From an uncultured Cellvibrio sp. (GTDB lineage Bacteria > Pseudomonadota > Gammaproteobacteria > Pseudomonadales > Cellvibrionaceae), in contig CAMLKG010000001.1 of the NCBI GenBank assembly GCA_946480695.1, forward strand, positions 186,001-250,000: 64,000 nt of DNA. The letters run 5' to 3'. The notes under the pieces were generated by a model. It saw only the letters and a program-made list of their open reading frames with translations. It was not told the origin of the DNA and did no database searches. This document shows positions 18,819-27,931 of the stretch, piece by piece. Position 1 is the first letter of the stretch; each line of letters begins with the position of its first letter. Made by a program: the position numbers and the translations under genes.

Positions 18819-19556
18819 ATGCAACTCTTACCTGACCTGCTTCAATCACCCACACCACTCTCCACTGGCCAGGTTCACCTGTGGTTATTGGATGTCCAGC
18901 AGTTCAGCAACCTTGCCATGAAGCAGGCCCTGGAAATGATGAGCAATGATGAGCATGAGCGCGCACAAAAATTCCTGCGCGGTAAAAACGAATACATCGC
19001 CAGCCGCTGGTTATTGCGTAAAGTATTGGGACTGTACCAGCACGAGTTGCCGCAGGCGGTGGCATTTAAGCGAAGCGAAAAAGGCAAGCCTTACATTCCC
19101 GGCAGCGCGCTCCAATTCAACCTGAGCCACAGCGGGCATTGGGCGGTGCTGGCAGTGGCCCGGGACATGCAAATCGGCATCGATGTGGAGCAAGGCAAGC
19201 ATTCACGTGACCTGGCCGGCATTGCCGCCAACTACTATCACCCCGACGAAGTTACCCAACTCCAGCAGCGGCAGGGTGAGGAACAAACCCGCTATTTCTA
19301 TCAACTCTGGACCTTGAAGGAGGCACTGCTCAAGGCCATGGGTGTAGGGATCTCTGCGGGATTGGAAAATCTTAACTTCCAATTGAAGGACACCATCACC
19401 GTTGATATTTCCCCAACACCAGGAATCACATCCGTTACCGATAAATGGCAATTTCACCAATGGCAACTGCCCGACGCCAGTTACTGTGCGCTTGCTGCCG
19501 CCTGTGAACATTCGCCGCAAATTGACTGGTTTAACCCCTTAATTGCATTGGCCTGA
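18819..19556 (+). CDS. 4'-phosphopantetheinyl transferase (Sfp/AcpT superfamily)
   Basis: The 245-residue protein is a two-lobed Sfp-type transferase. Visible motifs are KPYIPGSALQFNLSHSG (P1/P2, about residues 87-104), GIDVE (P3 with the Mg-binding Asp and Glu, near 116) and the helix QLWTLKEALLKAMG (WxxKEA, near 165). It moves the phosphopantetheine arm of CoA onto carrier-protein Ser residues. Its position near fabA/fabB is consistent with activating a fatty acid or polyketide carrier protein. The length and signatures fit the Sfp rather than the short AcpS class. GAGG precedes the ATG. Confidence 0.9.
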   Translation: MQLLPDLLQSPTPLSTGQVHLWLLDVQQFSNLAMKQALEMMSNDEHERAQKFLRGKNEYIASRWLLRKVLGLYQHELPQAVAFKRSEKGKPYIPGSALQFNLSHSGHWAVLAVARDMQIGIDVEQGKHSRDLAGIAANYYHPDEVTQLQQRQGEEQTRYFYQLWTLKEALLKAMGVGISAGLENLNFQLKDTITVDISPTPGITSVTDKWQFHQWQLPDASYCALAAACEHSPQIDWFNPLIALA

Positions 19557-19568
19557 CAGATAAATGCC

Positions 19569-19590
19569 AGCCGGGCCATCCCGCTTTTTA
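19569..19590 (+). terminator. Weak terminator after the phosphopantetheinyl transferase gene
   Basis: A short bulged stem (AGC-c-GGG, loop CCAT, CCC-GCT) is followed by TTTTTAC. It starts 12 bases after the stop codon and lies just before the putative promoter of the next gene. Confidence 0.4.
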
Positions 19591-19591
19591 C

Positions 19592-19619
19592 TTGACTCTC
19601 AAGTCCTCACTGCTAGCAT
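19592..19619 (+). promoter_or_regulatory. Candidate sigma-70 promoter for the octaprenyl diphosphate synthase gene
   Basis: TTGACT (19592-19597), a 16-base spacer and TAGCAT (19614-19619) stand about 38 bases before the ATG. The -35 box matches consensus at five of six positions, the -10 at four of six. Confidence 0.4.
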
Positions 19620-19656
19620 GGCCGCCACCCTATCCATTCATAAATAAGAAAATTCC

Positions 19657-20619
19657 ATGCTGCCATTTCATGAGGCAGTGAAAGACGATTTCACTGCGGT
19701 AAACCAACTGATTATCGACAAGCTCCATTCCGATGTGGGCCTGGTGGAAAATATCGGTCACTACCTGGTTGAAGCTGGCGGCAAACGCTTGCGCCCCCTG
19801 CTGGTGCTGCTTACCGCCAACGCCCTGGGATATTCAGGTAAGGATCATTTGTCGCTGGCAGCGATTATTGAATTCATCCACACCGCCACCCTGCTTCACG
19901 ATGACGTAGTTGATGTATCCAACCTGAGGCGCGGCCGCCCTACCGCCAACGCCCAGTGGGGAAATGCGCCCAGCGTATTGGTGGGTGATTTCCTTTATTC
20001 CCGCGCCTTCCAGATGATGGTGGCAATCGGCAGCATGGATGTGATGGCGATCCTCAGCGATACCACCAACATCATTGCCGAAGGTGAAGTACAGCAATTG
20101 GTCAATGCCAAAGATCCGAACGTGGATGAGGAAAACTATTTCCGCGTTATCGATAAAAAAACCGCGATTCTCTTTGCGGCGGCCTGCGAGGTGGCTGCGG
20201 TTATCTGCGCTGCAACTCCGGCACAGCGCCAGGCGCTGAAAACCTACGGACGTAAAGTCGGTGTCGCCTTCCAGTTGGTTGATGATGCACTGGATTACAC
20301 CGGTGATGCCGCAACCCTCGGTAAAAACGTAGGGGATGACCTGGCCGAAGGCAAACCCACCCTGCCATTAATCCATGCCATGCGCACCGGCACACCCGGG
20401 CAAGCCGAGCTTATTGCCAACGCGATTCGTAACGGTGATGCCAGCCAGTTACCGGCGATCCTGGAAATTGTCCAGGCTACTGGCGGTATGGCCTATACCC
20501 TGGGTTGCGCAAGGCAACAGGTGAATGACGCCCTGGCGCAACTTTCGCTTTTGCCCGATAACCACTTTACCCAGGCCATGAAACAACTCGCGGAGTTTTC
20601 CCTCGCCCGCAGTTTCTAG
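19657..20619 (+). CDS. ispB: Octaprenyl (all-trans polyprenyl) diphosphate synthase
   Basis: The 320-residue protein has both aspartate-rich motifs of trans-prenyltransferases: LLHDDVVDVSNLRRGRPTAN (near residue 82) and FQLVDDALDYTG (near 208), plus GGKRLRPLLVLL, which binds isopentenyl diphosphate. It closely follows the IspB pattern (DDFTAVNQLIIDKLHSDVGL). IspB makes the long side chain of ubiquinone and menaquinone by adding isopentenyl units to farnesyl diphosphate. Chain length is set by residues upstream of the first Asp motif and cannot be fixed here. The usual rplU-rpmA-obg neighbourhood is not in this window. Confidence 0.92.
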   Translation: MLPFHEAVKDDFTAVNQLIIDKLHSDVGLVENIGHYLVEAGGKRLRPLLVLLTANALGYSGKDHLSLAAIIEFIHTATLLHDDVVDVSNLRRGRPTANAQWGNAPSVLVGDFLYSRAFQMMVAIGSMDVMAILSDTTNIIAEGEVQQLVNAKDPNVDEENYFRVIDKKTAILFAAACEVAAVICAATPAQRQALKTYGRKVGVAFQLVDDALDYTGDAATLGKNVGDDLAEGKPTLPLIHAMRTGTPGQAELIANAIRNGDASQLPAILEIVQATGGMAYTLGCARQQVNDALAQLSLLPDNHFTQAMKQLAEFSLARSF

Positions 20620-20687
20620 CCGACACCTTAGGCGCCATGGCAAATGATCCTGATTTCTATGCCGGTCTGGCCCCCTTCGCCCGTAAC

Positions 20688-20715
20688 TGGACAACTTGGC
20701 TACAGCGGTTAGAAT
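20688..20715 (+). promoter_or_regulatory. Candidate sigma-70 promoter of fabA
   Basis: TGGACA (20688-20693), a 16-base spacer and TAGAAT (20710-20715) each match the consensus boxes at five of six positions. The start point would fall about seven bases later, within a perfect palindrome, and 60 bases before the fabA ATG. Confidence 0.55.
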
Positions 20716-20716
20716 G

Positions 20717-20732
20717 GCGCACTTTTGTGCGC
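20717..20732 (+). promoter_or_regulatory. Palindrome over the predicted fabA transcription start
   Basis: GCGCAC-TTTT-GTGCGC is a perfect inverted repeat placed at about +1 to +10 of the predicted fabA promoter. It could be an operator for a fatty-acid regulator of the TetR type (FabR/DesT class) or a 5' hairpin in the mRNA. It does not match the E. coli FadR or FabR consensus that I know. Confidence 0.4.
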
Positions 20733-20776
20733 GGTCTGCCGCCTTGGCCCGCCAGCTAACACGATGAGTAAAATCC

Positions 20777-21301
20777 ATGATTCTTTTTGAACCCAAAAGC
20801 TCTTACAGCCGCGAAGACTTGCTCAAATGCGGTGATGGCCTGCTATTTGGCCCGGGTAATGCGCAACTTCCCAAACCCAATATGTTGATGCTTGACCGCA
20901 TTATGCACATCAGCCAGACCGGCGGCGAATTTGGCAAGGGCGAAATCGTGGCTGAACTGGATATCCACCCCGACCTGTGGTTCTTTGACTGCCATTTTCC
21001 CGGCGACCCGGTGATGCCCGGCTGTTTGGGGTTGGATGCCATGTGGCAACTCGTGGGGTTTTTCCTGGGCTGGAAAGGTAACCCTGGTCGCGGTCGTGCC
21101 CTGGGCTGCGGCGAAGTGAAATTCACCGGCCAAATCCTGCCCACGGCTAAAAAGATTACCTATCACATCAATTTAAAGCGCGTTATCGAGCGCAAACTCA
21201 TCATGGGAATCGCCGATGGCCGTGTGTCCTGCGATGGCAAGGACATCTATTTTGCCCACGACCTGCGCGTCGGCCTGTTCCAGAACACGGATAGCTTCTA
21301 G
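20777..21301 (+). CDS. fabA: 3-hydroxydecanoyl-ACP dehydratase/isomerase
   Basis: The 174-residue protein is the full length of FabA. It holds the hot-dog active site: catalytic His in [15 protein letters not shown] (near 72) and Asp in [17 protein letters not shown] (near 86), plus the N-terminal [14 protein letters not shown] segment. FabA dehydrates 3-hydroxydecanoyl-ACP and isomerises the trans-2 product to cis-3-decenoyl-ACP, starting unsaturated fatty acid synthesis. It is followed by fabB on the same strand after 138 bases, the usual pair in Gammaproteobacteria. A good promoter lies upstream. Confidence 0.96.
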   Translation: MILFEPKSSYSREDLLKCGDGLLFGPGNAQLPKPNMLMLDRIMHISQTGGEFGKGEIVAELDIHPDLWFFDCHFPGDPVMPGCLGLDAMWQLVGFFLGWKGNPGRGRALGCGEVKFTGQILPTAKKITYHINLKRVIERKLIMGIADGRVSCDGKDIYFAHDLRVGLFQNTDSF

Positions 21302-21439
21302 TTTTAGAAGATAACGATAGCGGCGAGCATCCATGTTCCTGTGGCATAATGCTCCCGTTTATAACCCGTCAGATAACTTCGCCAGAATTATTGTCAAACC
21401 TGTTATTCAGGCGCTTTAGCAAACAGTAAGAGGTAGCCT

Positions 21440-22651
21440 ATGAAACGCGTTGTTGTAACCGGTATGGGAATCGTGTCCTGCCTGGGCAATGATAAAAATA
21501 CCGTGTTGGATGCATTGCGCGCTGGCCGTTCCGGTATCAAATTCCAGGAAACCTATAAAGAAAAAGGCTTTCGCAGCCATGTTGCCGGTTCGATTGATAT
21601 CAACCTTTCCGAACTTATTGATCGCAAGGTCTTGCGTTTTATGGGCGATGCGGCGGCCTACGCTTATCTTTCCATGCAACAGGCGGTTGCCGATTCCGGG
21701 TTGAGCGAAGACCAGGTCTCCAACGAGCGTACCGGCATTATTATGGGTTCCGGCGGCGCATCATCGCAGAACCTGGTGGAAGCGGCCGACATATTGCGTG
21801 AAAAAGGGTTAAAACGCGTTGGCCCGTACCGCGTCACCCAAACCATGGGCTCTACGACCTCAGCATGCCTGGCGACGCCCTTCAAAATCAAAGGCATCAA
21901 TTATTCAATTTCCTCCGCTTGTGCCACCAGTGCCCATTGCATCGGAAATGCAATGGAATTGATCCAGCTCGGTAAGCAGGATGTGGTTTTCGCGGGTGGC
22001 GGCGAAGAGGAACACTGGTCACTGACTTGCCTGTTCGACGCCATGGGCGCCTTGTCTACCAAATACAATGAAACACCGGAAATGGCCTCACGCGCCTATG
22101 ATGCGAATCGCGATGGCTTTGTGATTGCGGGCGGCGGCGGCTGCCTGGTATTGGAAGAATACGAACATGCCAAGGCGCGCGGCGCGAAAATCTATGGCGA
22201 AGTAGTCGGCTATGGCGCAACTTCCGACGGCTATGACATGGTTGCACCCTCGGGCGAGGGCGCGGTGCGCTGCATGAAGCAAGCGCTGGCAACCGTACAG
22301 GGCAACATCGATTACATCAACTCCCACGGGACCTCAACCCCGGTCGGCGACCTGGCCGAACTCAAGGCCATTAAGGAAACCTTTGGCGACAGGATTCCGT
22401 CGATCAGTTCAACAAAATCCCTTACCGGCCACAGCCTGGGGGCAACCGGTGTGCAGGAAGCGATTTATAGCCTATTGATGATGGAACATGACTTCATCTG
22501 CGCTTCAGCCAACATTGACACCCTGGATTCAGAAGCGGAGGGTATGCCTATCGCTCTTAAGCGCCAGGACAATGTGAAGCTCAATCGCGTGATGTCCAAC
22601 AGCTTTGGCTTTGGGGGCACCAATGCCACCCTGGTGTTTCAAAAAGTGTGA
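21440..22651 (+). CDS. fabB: 3-oxoacyl-ACP synthase I (beta-ketoacyl-ACP synthase I)
   Basis: The 403-residue protein has the Cys-His-His triad of FabB: Cys in [14 protein letters not shown] (near 161-163), His in [12 protein letters not shown] (near 296) and His in [14 protein letters not shown] (near 331). The ending [13 protein letters not shown] is also typical. It elongates the unsaturated intermediate made by FabA and is essential for unsaturated fatty acids. AGAGG stands before the ATG. A strong terminator follows, so fabA-fabB ends here. Confidence 0.96.
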   Translation: MKRVVVTGMGIVSCLGNDKNTVLDALRAGRSGIKFQETYKEKGFRSHVAGSIDINLSELIDRKVLRFMGDAAAYAYLSMQQAVADSGLSEDQVSNERTGIIMGSGGASSQNLVEAADILREKGLKRVGPYRVTQTMGSTTSACLATPFKIKGINYSISSACATSAHCIGNAMELIQLGKQDVVFAGGGEEEHWSLTCLFDAMGALSTKYNETPEMASRAYDANRDGFVIAGGGGCLVLEEYEHAKARGAKIYGEVVGYGATSDGYDMVAPSGEGAVRCMKQALATVQGNIDYINSHGTSTPVGDLAELKAIKETFGDRIPSISSTKSLTGHSLGATGVQEAIYSLLMMEHDFICASANIDTLDSEAEGMPIALKRQDNVKLNRVMSNSFGFGGTNATLVFQKV

Positions 22652-22681
22652 TTAGGCTCCAGCGGGAAAACCATTGCTCAT

Positions 22682-22712
22682 AACGCCAGGTTAAAGCCTG
22701 GCGTTTTTCTTT
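22682..22712 (+). terminator. Rho-independent terminator after fabB
   Basis: AACGCCAGG (22682-22690), loop TTAAAG, CCTGGCGTT (22697-22705) and then TTTCTTT. It begins 30 bases after the fabB stop. Confidence 0.85.
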
Positions 22713-22924
22713 GTGAAATAACTGGATGCACTGTTTCAACGCGTTTCGCCCTGGCGCCGCACGCTGCGAACAGGCGCTTTTTACAGCCTAGCCGTAAAAT
22801 TTACAGCGCCAGCTACTCCGCCGGTAACGCTTTTTAACTACTCCGTCACATTAATCGCTGTTGGCGAAGCGGTGGCATACAGCCTGCATAACACGCTTCA
22901 ACTTAGCTCTGCAGGGAATTCCCG

Positions 22925-24016
22925 ATGAATCTTTTTGTCAAAGCGGCCCAACACCGGGGCTTTTCCATGCCCCTGCATTCATTGCGCGGCGTAGCTGCCC
23001 TGGTCGTTTTATTCAGCCATATCCAAACGCGTGTTGAAGAAGCGAACGGCGATTTCCAATTTCCCCATATTTTTAACGGCAGCGGCGCGGTCACCTTCTT
23101 TTTTGTACTGAGCGGGCTTGTTGTCGGTGCCGCACTCGCCAAACAGGAATTGACTTACAACCGCACTATCACCTACCTGCACAGGCGTTTTTTCCGCATC
23201 ATGCCGTTGCTGGTGGTCACCGTCAGCCTGGGCGGCCTTTATTTATTTTTGATTAACGACCGTATGCAGTATCCGTTCTATGACCGGTCTTTCGGGGATT
23301 TTTCGTTAACCAAACTCGTTGCCGCTTATTTCGGTTACTCCCTCAAACCCAACCCGCCGATCTGGTCAATTTACATTGAAATTATTGGCTCCCTGCTGAT
23401 TCCGCTAATGATCCTCACCGGCAGCCGTGCAGGTTATATCTTGCTGGCAGTGGTTGCTTGCGTGGGATTTTCGCTGGTCAATATCGAATTCCAGCACCAC
23501 TGGAATTTTTACATGATTACGTTTTACCTGGGGCTGACCATTTTATTGTGGGGACAATCCTGGGCTAACTTCCTGGCTAAACTGCCTGCCGTTTATTTCT
23601 GGATGCTGGTATTCACCCTGGCAATCCTGTTTTACGGAATGAGGATGGTCATTACGCCGTCCTACGGCGCCCTTTGGATCGTGTACTGGGAAACGGCTAT
23701 GATTACCCCGCTGGTTGCGGCCATTTATTATTTGCCCGAGAGGTTCTCGTTACTCGCGCGCCCCGCGTTCACCTTCCTCGGTGATGTTTCCTACAGCCTC
23801 TACCTTACCCACTGGATGCTGCTGGTGGTCACGCTTAACCTCATCACCCCATGGCTGGGTACGGGCGCATTCAGCCTGCTTGCCTATGCGCTACTAGCGA
23901 CGGGGATTTGTTTGATAGCGGCCCGTTTTTCTTATAAATACATCGAACTAAACGGTGTAAAACTGGGAGAGCAATTACGCCACCCCGCCAAGACTTTGCC
24001 GGGCTTCTCCAGCTAG
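22925..24016 (+). CDS. Acyltransferase-3 family integral membrane protein
   Basis: The 363-residue protein has about ten hydrophobic segments and the family's N-terminal signature (LHSLRGVAALVVLFSHIQ with the catalytic His, then FFFVLSGLVVG). Acyltransferase-3 proteins transfer acyl groups, often acetyl or succinyl, to sugars of lipopolysaccharide, exopolysaccharide or antibiotics on or across the inner membrane. The acceptor cannot be read from the sequence. AGGGA stands before the ATG. It has its own 210-base upstream region after the fabB terminator and stands alone. Confidence 0.88.
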   Translation: MNLFVKAAQHRGFSMPLHSLRGVAALVVLFSHIQTRVEEANGDFQFPHIFNGSGAVTFFFVLSGLVVGAALAKQELTYNRTITYLHRRFFRIMPLLVVTVSLGGLYLFLINDRMQYPFYDRSFGDFSLTKLVAAYFGYSLKPNPPIWSIYIEIIGSLLIPLMILTGSRAGYILLAVVACVGFSLVNIEFQHHWNFYMITFYLGLTILLWGQSWANFLAKLPAVYFWMLVFTLAILFYGMRMVITPSYGALWIVYWETAMITPLVAAIYYLPERFSLLARPAFTFLGDVSYSLYLTHWMLLVVTLNLITPWLGTGAFSLLAYALLATGICLIAARFSYKYIELNGVKLGEQLRHPAKTLPGFSS

Positions 24017-24023
24017 GTGCGGA

Positions 24024-24899
24024 TTATTGCGGTTTGTGTTGTTCGCGGTTGTGCAACCACTGTTTGACCAGCGGCAATAAACTCGGGCGCCAGGAGCGCG
24101 CCTGCACACCGAAGTAATCACGCACCCGACGACAACCGAGTATCGCACTGAGCGGTTCATTCCCCGGCTCTTCATCGACCAGCGTCAAACTGGGTTCGGC
24201 GGTAAGCAATTGCTGCTGGATGAGCAGTTGCAACAAATGCTCGGCAAACTCGTCCTGGGTGCAGGCATCGCCGCTGCAATAATGCATCACTCCCCAATTC
24301 CCGGCACCGCAACTGATTTGCTTCACCAGGGCGACCGCGACCCGCGCTGCATCCGCCATTGCGGTGGGCGCCCCGCGCAATTGGCGATTGACGCTAACAG
24401 ACGCGCCCGCCAAATAGGCGCTGAGCAACCGCGTCAGCAGGTTGTCCCCATGGGCGCCAATAACCCAGCTCAACCGCAGGATAATATGTTTCGGAACCTG
24501 GGCGATGTGATGCTCGGCCTCCACAAAGGCACGGCCGGTTTCATTCAGCGGTGCTACCCCATCCTTTTCACTATGGGTACCCTTGGGATCAGCGCCAAAC
24601 ACGGTATAGCTGGAAAAATGGATAAGCGGGATATCCGCCGATGAGCAGTTCATCGCCAGGGTTTCCGCGGTTCGCAGCAAGGCGGCCTGCCCACCTGCGT
24701 GGTAAGCCTCCTCCCAGCCACGGCTATTGATGACCAAATCCACCTTATGCCCGTTGAGATAATCGGCAAAGCTGGCTGGATCGGCCCAATCAATTTCCGC
24801 ACCCGGCGCCAGCACTTTAAATGGCTCGCGCTCAAGTTCGTGCTCAAGCGTTTTGCCCAGGGGGGAGATAACATCCGTTAACAACAAGGTGAATGACAT
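24024..24899 (-). CDS. RmlD-like sugar-nucleotide reductase-fold protein lacking the YxxxK motif
   Basis: The 291-residue protein has the extended-SDR/RmlD fold: an N-terminal beta-alpha-beta (MSFTLLLTDVISPLGKTL), VDLVINSRGWEEAYHAG, and the HFSSYTVFGADPKGTHSE segment. RmlD enzymes have YGxxK after PLN; here the aligned stretch is PLNETGRAFVEAE, so both catalytic Tyr and Lys are absent. The NAD-binding glycine motif is also degenerate (TDVISPLG). It may be a non-catalytic or altered-function relative. I choose the ATG at 24899, where the fold begins; an in-frame ATG at 24950 exists. It is divergent from the FAD oxidoreductase gene, with 138 bases between starts. Confidence 0.75.
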   Translation of the reverse strand: MSFTLLLTDVISPLGKTLEHELEREPFKVLAPGAEIDWADPASFADYLNGHKVDLVINSRGWEEAYHAGGQAALLRTAETLAMNCSSADIPLIHFSSYTVFGADPKGTHSEKDGVAPLNETGRAFVEAEHHIAQVPKHIILRLSWVIGAHGDNLLTRLLSAYLAGASVSVNRQLRGAPTAMADAARVAVALVKQISCGAGNWGVMHYCSGDACTQDEFAEHLLQLLIQQQLLTAEPSLTLVDEEPGNEPLSAILGCRRVRDYFGVQARSWRPSLLPLVKQWLHNREQHKPQ

Positions 24900-25037
24900 G
24901 CTGATCGATTGGCCCGTAAAATTTTTCTGCATATTAGCAGCAGAACCCATTGCTGCGGCAAGGGCAATTCACAGCGGAAAGACTTATACTGCGCGCCCAT
25001 TTTGCCCAAGCTGGTTTTTTCCGGACCGTTAACCCCC

Positions 25038-26321
25038 ATGACCACACCATCAACCAGGGTTGTACTCGATCTCGCCATCATCGGTGGTGGCGTTGCGGGC
25101 TTATGGTTAGCCAACCGCGCCAAAAGCGCAGGCTATTCGGTAGCGGTGTTTGAGTCCTCGACCCTGGGCGGCGGTCAAACACTGGCCTCCCAGGGCATGA
25201 TCCATGGCGGCATGAAATATACGCTGGCCGGCGCATTAACCGGAGCCTCCGAGGCTATAGCGGAAATGCCCAAGCACTGGCGTGCCTGCCTTTGCGGCGA
25301 AGGCGAGGTGGATTTACGCCACACCCGCATCCTCAGTGATCATTTTTTTATGTGGTCGGGCGATGACCTGGGCAGCAAACTCACGAGCTTCCTCGCCAGC
25401 AAAATCACCCGCGGTCGCGTCGAGCCGGTAAACCCGAACCATCGCCCGCCCTTGTTGCGTCACCCACTGTTTAACGGCAGCCTTTATCGCCTGGAAGATT
25501 TGGTTGTGGACACGCCCAGCCTGGTTGCCAACCTGGCGCACAATATTGAGGGGCACTGCTTCCTGATCAACTGGGACCAGGCGCGGTTACACAAAGACCC
25601 GCAGGGCGATCTCGGCCTTGCCGTGACTACGCCCGGTTTAATCCTGGATATTCGCGCCCGGCGCTTTGCTTTCACCGCCGGTAAAGGCAATGCCCGGCTG
25701 CTGGCAAGTATCGGCCATGTGCAGCCAGCCATGCAGTTGCGCCCTTTGCAGCAAGTGATGGTCAAACACCATCACCCCTTCGATTTCTATGGCCACTGCC
25801 TGGGAACCGACACCACACCGCGCCTGACCATTTCCAGTCATCGCCTCCCCGATGGCGGCCACATCTGGTACCTGGGCGGCAGCCTGGCGGAAAAAGGCGT
25901 CAATATGGCCCCTGACGAGCTGATCGCGCTTGCCGAAGCCGAATTGCGCACGCTTATTCCCTGGATCAACCTGGAGGGCGCTGAATGGGCGACCCTGCCG
26001 ATTGAACGCGCCGAACCGCTCCAACCCGGCTTTGCCCGGCCCGACAATGCCTTCCTGGAAAAAATCGAAGGTACCAATTTGCTGGTAGGTTGGCCCACCA
26101 AGCTCACCCTGGCACCCAACCTGGCCAACCAAGCCATTGCGTTACTGCGGGCAGAGGGTATACATCCCGGGCAATCCGGTGAGGGATTCGCTAAGTTACA
26201 TCACGCCCTGGCTTATGCCCGGCTGGGGCAAACCCCTTGGGAACTAGCCTTCCCACCCAAAATGAGTGCCGAGGAAGCCCTCGCTTTACGCTTTAGAGAA
26301 CGGGACGAACACGACGAATGA
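25038..26321 (+). CDS. FAD-dependent oxidoreductase (DAO superfamily)
   Basis: The 427-residue protein opens with a dinucleotide-binding fold, LDLAIIGGGVAGLWLANRAK, ending in the ribose-binding VAVFES. It is a member of the D-amino-acid/glycerol-3-phosphate oxidase superfamily, with QGMIHGGMKYTLAGAL following the FAD motif. No N-terminal export signal is seen, so it is cytoplasmic. The substrate is unknown. I take the ATG at 25038, directly before the fold; the frame runs upstream to 24909 with no good start. It overlaps the aldo/keto reductase gene by four bases (ATGA), showing translational coupling, so the two may act in one oxidation-reduction sequence (inference). Confidence 0.85.
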   Translation: MTTPSTRVVLDLAIIGGGVAGLWLANRAKSAGYSVAVFESSTLGGGQTLASQGMIHGGMKYTLAGALTGASEAIAEMPKHWRACLCGEGEVDLRHTRILSDHFFMWSGDDLGSKLTSFLASKITRGRVEPVNPNHRPPLLRHPLFNGSLYRLEDLVVDTPSLVANLAHNIEGHCFLINWDQARLHKDPQGDLGLAVTTPGLILDIRARRFAFTAGKGNARLLASIGHVQPAMQLRPLQQVMVKHHHPFDFYGHCLGTDTTPRLTISSHRLPDGGHIWYLGGSLAEKGVNMAPDELIALAEAELRTLIPWINLEGAEWATLPIERAEPLQPGFARPDNAFLEKIEGTNLLVGWPTKLTLAPNLANQAIALLRAEGIHPGQSGEGFAKLHHALAYARLGQTPWELAFPPKMSAEEALALRFRERDEHDE

Positions 26322-27136
26322 TGCCGCGCAGGCGCCTTGGGCGCACCGACATAGAAATCAGCCGCTTTGGCTTGGGAACGGTAAAGTTTGGCCGCAACCA
26401 GGGCCTCAAATACCCTACGTCATTTGAACTACCGGAAGACCAGCAATTGCGCGACCTGCTGGCCTGCGCGCGCGATTTCGGGGTCAACCTGCTGGACACC
26501 GCCCCCGCCTATGGCTATAGCGAGGAGCGGCTGGGTGGCTTGCTGAAAAAAGAGCGGAAGGAGTGGGTAATCTCCACCAAGGTGGGTGAGGAATTTACCC
26601 CCGGCAAGTTTAGCAATGAAGGCCATTCCCGCTTTGATTACAGCGCCAGGCATACCCGTGCCAGTGTGGAACGTTCGCTTCGCCGTTTACGTACCGATTA
26701 CCTGGACCTGGTGCTGGTGCATTCCGATGGCAATGACCTGGATATATTGACCCAAACCCCTGTCATCCCAACATTGCAACAGCTTAAACAGGAAGGCTGG
26801 ATTCGCGCGTTCGGCATTTCGAGTAAAACGCTGGAAGGAAGCCTCCTGGCGGCGGACCTGTGCGATGCGGTAATGCTGGTTTACAGCGCGGATTACCCGG
26901 ATGAAAAGGCCGCTATCGAAAAATCCGCACAACGGGATGTTGCGGTTTTATTAAAAAAGGTTCTCGGCAGCGGCCATATCTGCCATGATGCGCAACCTGC
27001 TGGCGACCCGATCCAGGTCGCCCTGGATTTTGCCTATGCCCACCCGGGCGTTACCAGCGCCATCCTTGGCACCGTCAATTTGCAACATTTGCGCGATAAC
27101 CTGATAAAAGCATTGCGCGCACAAAAGCTGGCGTGA
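26318..27136 (+). CDS. Aldo/keto reductase family protein
   Basis: The 272-residue protein carries the AKR signature: RRRLGRTDIEISRFGLGTVK, NLLDTAPAYGYSEERLGGLL (catalytic Asp and Tyr), VISTKVG (catalytic Lys) and LVLVHSDG (catalytic His). It ends with a cofactor-binding segment, PGVTSAILGTVNLQHLRDNL. It is shorter than usual (about 300-330 residues), with the loop after LKK compact. Such enzymes reduce aldehydes, ketones or sugars with NADPH. It is coupled to the FAD oxidoreductase by a four-base overlap and is followed by hisI 18 bases later. Confidence 0.9.
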   Translation: MMPRRRLGRTDIEISRFGLGTVKFGRNQGLKYPTSFELPEDQQLRDLLACARDFGVNLLDTAPAYGYSEERLGGLLKKERKEWVISTKVGEEFTPGKFSNEGHSRFDYSARHTRASVERSLRRLRTDYLDLVLVHSDGNDLDILTQTPVIPTLQQLKQEGWIRAFGISSKTLEGSLLAADLCDAVMLVYSADYPDEKAAIEKSAQRDVAVLLKKVLGSGHICHDAQPAGDPIQVALDFAYAHPGVTSAILGTVNLQHLRDNLIKALRAQKLA

Positions 27137-27154
27137 GATTCTACAGAGTAAATT

Positions 27155-27535
27155 ATGAGCAGTTGGTTAGATGCCGTTAACTGGAACAGCGACGGACTGG
27201 TTCCGGCAATTGCACAGGACGCCAAAACCGGGCGTATCCTGATGATGGCCTGGATGAACCGTGATTCGCTGGAACTTTCCGCCGCGCGCGGCGAAGCAGT
27301 CTATTGGTCGCGGTCGCGCAACAAACTCTGGCACAAGGGGGAAACCTCCGGCCACATCCAGAAACTCCACGAAATCCGCCTGGATTGCGACGAAGACGTC
27401 ATCGTCCTTCAAGTTGAACAGCTCGGTGGTATTGCCTGTCATACCGGACGGGAGTCCTGTTTTTATCGGATATTGAAAGACGGCCAGTGGCAAACCGTAG
27501 ACCCGGTCCTGAAAGACCCCTCCGACATTTATTAA
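27155..27535 (+). CDS. hisI: Phosphoribosyl-AMP cyclohydrolase
   Basis: The 126-residue single-domain HisI shows the family core: [31 protein letters not shown] and the metal-binding [14 protein letters not shown] followed by [14 protein letters not shown]. It opens the adenine ring of phosphoribosyl-AMP, the third step of histidine synthesis. HisI and HisE are separate proteins here, as in Pseudomonas, rather than fused as in E. coli. It is followed by hisE after 24 bases. Confidence 0.95.
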   Translation: MSSWLDAVNWNSDGLVPAIAQDAKTGRILMMAWMNRDSLELSAARGEAVYWSRSRNKLWHKGETSGHIQKLHEIRLDCDEDVIVLQVEQLGGIACHTGRESCFYRILKDGQWQTVDPVLKDPSDIY

Positions 27536-27559
27536 CAACATCAGTAAACAGATATTTTC

Positions 27560-27898
27560 ATGGGCAACGATATCCTTAAACAACTGACTGAAATCCTGGA
27601 GGCGCGCAAAAATAGTGCAAATCCTGATGACTCGTACGTTGCCAGCCTGCATAAAAAAGGGCTGAATAAGATTTTGGAAAAAGTCGGTGAGGAATGCACC
27701 GAAACCATCCTGGCCGCCAAGGATGCCCAGGCCAGTGGCGACAATTCTGATTTGATCTATGAAACAGCCGACCTCTGGTTCCACAGCCTGGTCATGCTGT
27801 CTCACCTCGGCGAAAACGCCGATGCGGTATTGAACGAACTGGCGCGGCGTTTTAATGTGTCTGGTCTCGATGAAAAAGCATCGCGCCCACAAGAATAA
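27560..27898 (+). CDS. hisE: Phosphoribosyl-ATP diphosphatase
   Basis: The 112-residue protein has the MazG-like HisE fold with [19 protein letters not shown] and [15 protein letters not shown], carrying the acidic metal ligands. It removes diphosphate from phosphoribosyl-ATP, the second step of histidine synthesis, and feeds HisI. It is 33 bases upstream of tatA, so hisI-hisE-tatABC probably forms one transcript; this gene order is also found in Pseudomonas. Confidence 0.95.
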   Translation: MGNDILKQLTEILEARKNSANPDDSYVASLHKKGLNKILEKVGEECTETILAAKDAQASGDNSDLIYETADLWFHSLVMLSHLGENADAVLNELARRFNVSGLDEKASRPQE

Positions 27899-27931
27899 TC
27901 ATCCTATCCAATTTTTTGCGAGGACATCATC

